From the NCBI RefSeq assembly GCF_900102185.1, contig NZ_LT629690.1, positions 2,294,001 through 2,358,000 of the forward strand: 64,000 nucleotides of DNA, written 5' to 3'. Shown here in pieces: positions 63,291-64,000 of this stretch. The notes under the pieces were generated by a model that saw only the letters and a program-made list of their open reading frames with translations, ran no database searches and was not told where the DNA came from. Numbering within the stretch: position 1 is the first letter of the stretch; each line of letters starts with the position of its first letter. Both the position numbers and the translations under genes were made by a program. This DNA is from Terriglobus roseus (lineage in GTDB: Bacteria > Acidobacteriota > Terriglobia > Terriglobales > Acidobacteriaceae).

Positions 63291-64000
63291 CTACCGATAA
63301 AGCTGTCGGTACATCTCCCGATTGCGCAGAATGCTCTGCACGTACTCGCGTGTCTCCGTATACGGAATCGACTCCACAAACTCCGGCAGGTCCTTGTAAT
63401 TCCCTTCACCCACCCAGTTCCGCACCGGCACATCGCCAGCGTTATACGCTGCCAGCGCGTACTCCGGCGTGTTGTTCCACCGACCCAGCACCTCACGCAG
63501 ATTCATCGTGCCCAGCTTCAGATTGGTCGACGGATTCAGAAGCATCGGCGCGGTGAACTTCTTAATCCCCGCACGCTTCGCTTCCTGCTTGCCAACGCCG
63601 GGCAGCAACTGCATCAATCCCATCGCATTCGCACGCGAGATCGCGCCCGGATTAAACTCGCTCTCCTGGCGGATCAGCGAAGCCACCAAATAAGGATCAA
63701 GCCCCTGCGCCTCTGCGCTGGCCGTCAGGTCGCTCCAATAAGGACGCGGAAACAGCAGCGTCCAATACTCAGTCGGCACTTCGCTCACTGGCAACGTATA
63801 CAAACCGGAACCGCTGCGCTTCACCGCCTGCAACGCGCGCACGTTCTCGCCATAGCTGGAGTAGATCTCAGCTTCCGCCAGCGCGCCCCACTGCGACGCC
63901 GTTCCACTCGCCTGAATCTCAGGCCCGATGTATTCATTCAGCGCGGCATTCGCCAGCAGCCGTGCCTTAATCAGATGCGGATCATTCTCCGGCAACGCTG
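63291..64000 (-). CDS. Soluble-type lytic murein transglycosylase (5' partial)
   Basis: The C-terminal 236 residues of an SLT enzyme that cleaves peptidoglycan glycan strands with formation of 1,6-anhydro muropeptides. The catalytic Glu is in LIRQESEFNPGAIS, followed by AMGLMQLLP, NLKLGTMNL and YALAAYNAGDVPVRNW, in the order of the family. Slt70-type proteins are some 650-750 residues, so most of the N-terminal helical domain lies beyond the window; TTG near 63995 is not a credible start. Stop TAG at 63291-63293. Confidence 0.9.
   Translation of the reverse strand, partial: ALPENDPHLIKARLLANAALNEYIGPEIQASGTASQWGALAEAEIYSSYGENVRALQAVKRSGSGLYTLPVSEVPTEYWTLLFPRPYWSDLTASAEAQGLDPYLVASLIRQESEFNPGAISRANAMGLMQLLPGVGKQEAKRAGIKKFTAPMLLNPSTNLKLGTMNLREVLGRWNNTPEYALAAYNAGDVPVRNWVGEGNYKDLPEFVESIPYTETREYVQSILRNREMYRQLYR

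Overview
The window looks like chromosomal DNA of a Gram-negative soil bacterium, most likely an Acidobacteriota member of the Terriglobus/Granulicella/Edaphobacter group. That is inferred from family content: an Oar-like TonB-dependent receptor of about 1,180 residues with an N-terminal carboxypeptidase-regulatory domain, a winged-helix/transmembrane/TolB-propeller regulator, and many BACON and Ig-like repeat proteins. No rRNA is present to confirm it.

Layout. 1-10.4 kb is mostly housekeeping: the end of a duplicated ABC permease, a short AI-2E-type membrane protein, a cytoplasmic GH13 amylase, purQ, a PHP-type tyrosine phosphatase, feoAB, a GH28 pectinase-like enzyme, tRNA-Val, a fluoride riboswitch in front of a CLC-type fluoride exporter, and tRNA-Asp. 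10.7-15 kb holds a winged-helix/propeller regulator, a small ORF and a sigma-54 activator with a degenerate receiver. 15-59.3 kb is a large exopolysaccharide (EPS) locus. 59.5-64 kb holds a TonB-dependent receptor with several LacI-type palindromes upstream, and the 3' end of a lytic transglycosylase gene.

EPS locus. A minus-strand five-gene operon (20.2 to 15.05 kb) makes nucleotide sugars: UDP-sugar dehydrogenase, GT2, hexapeptide acetyltransferase, UDP-GlcNAc 2-epimerase and an SDR epimerase. Divergent from it, a good -24/-12 promoter at 20428-20443 precedes 20 tightly packed plus-strand genes (20.5-45.5 kb) with many ATGA overlaps. These encode a WlbA/WbpB-like oxidoreductase, an SMR-type flippase pair, a FAD oxidoreductase, two NodB deacetylases, glycosyltransferases, a short OPX protein followed at once by its own outer-membrane barrel candidate, a GNVR chain-length protein, a separate BY-kinase, a 1,401-residue BACON/lectin-like secreted protein, a DUF2079 protein, a Wzx-like flippase, a Wzy/WaaL-like polymerase and a secreted beta-helix protein. 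Further genes follow: GT4, acetyltransferase, a 1,965-residue repeat lipoprotein, the initiating phosphoglycosyltransferase, a DegT aminotransferase, a WbpP-like 4-epimerase and glmS. Together this is a complete Wzx/Wzy-type pathway from UDP-GlcNAc supply to export.

Most notable: the fluoride riboswitch whose 3' aptamer strand can hide the Shine-Dalgarno of a CLC-F gene and which sits 26 nt after a tRNA; the short OPX plus barrel pair; the sigma-54 control elements; and the giant lipoprotein whose two-unit repeat keeps an exact 528-bp register over six periods.
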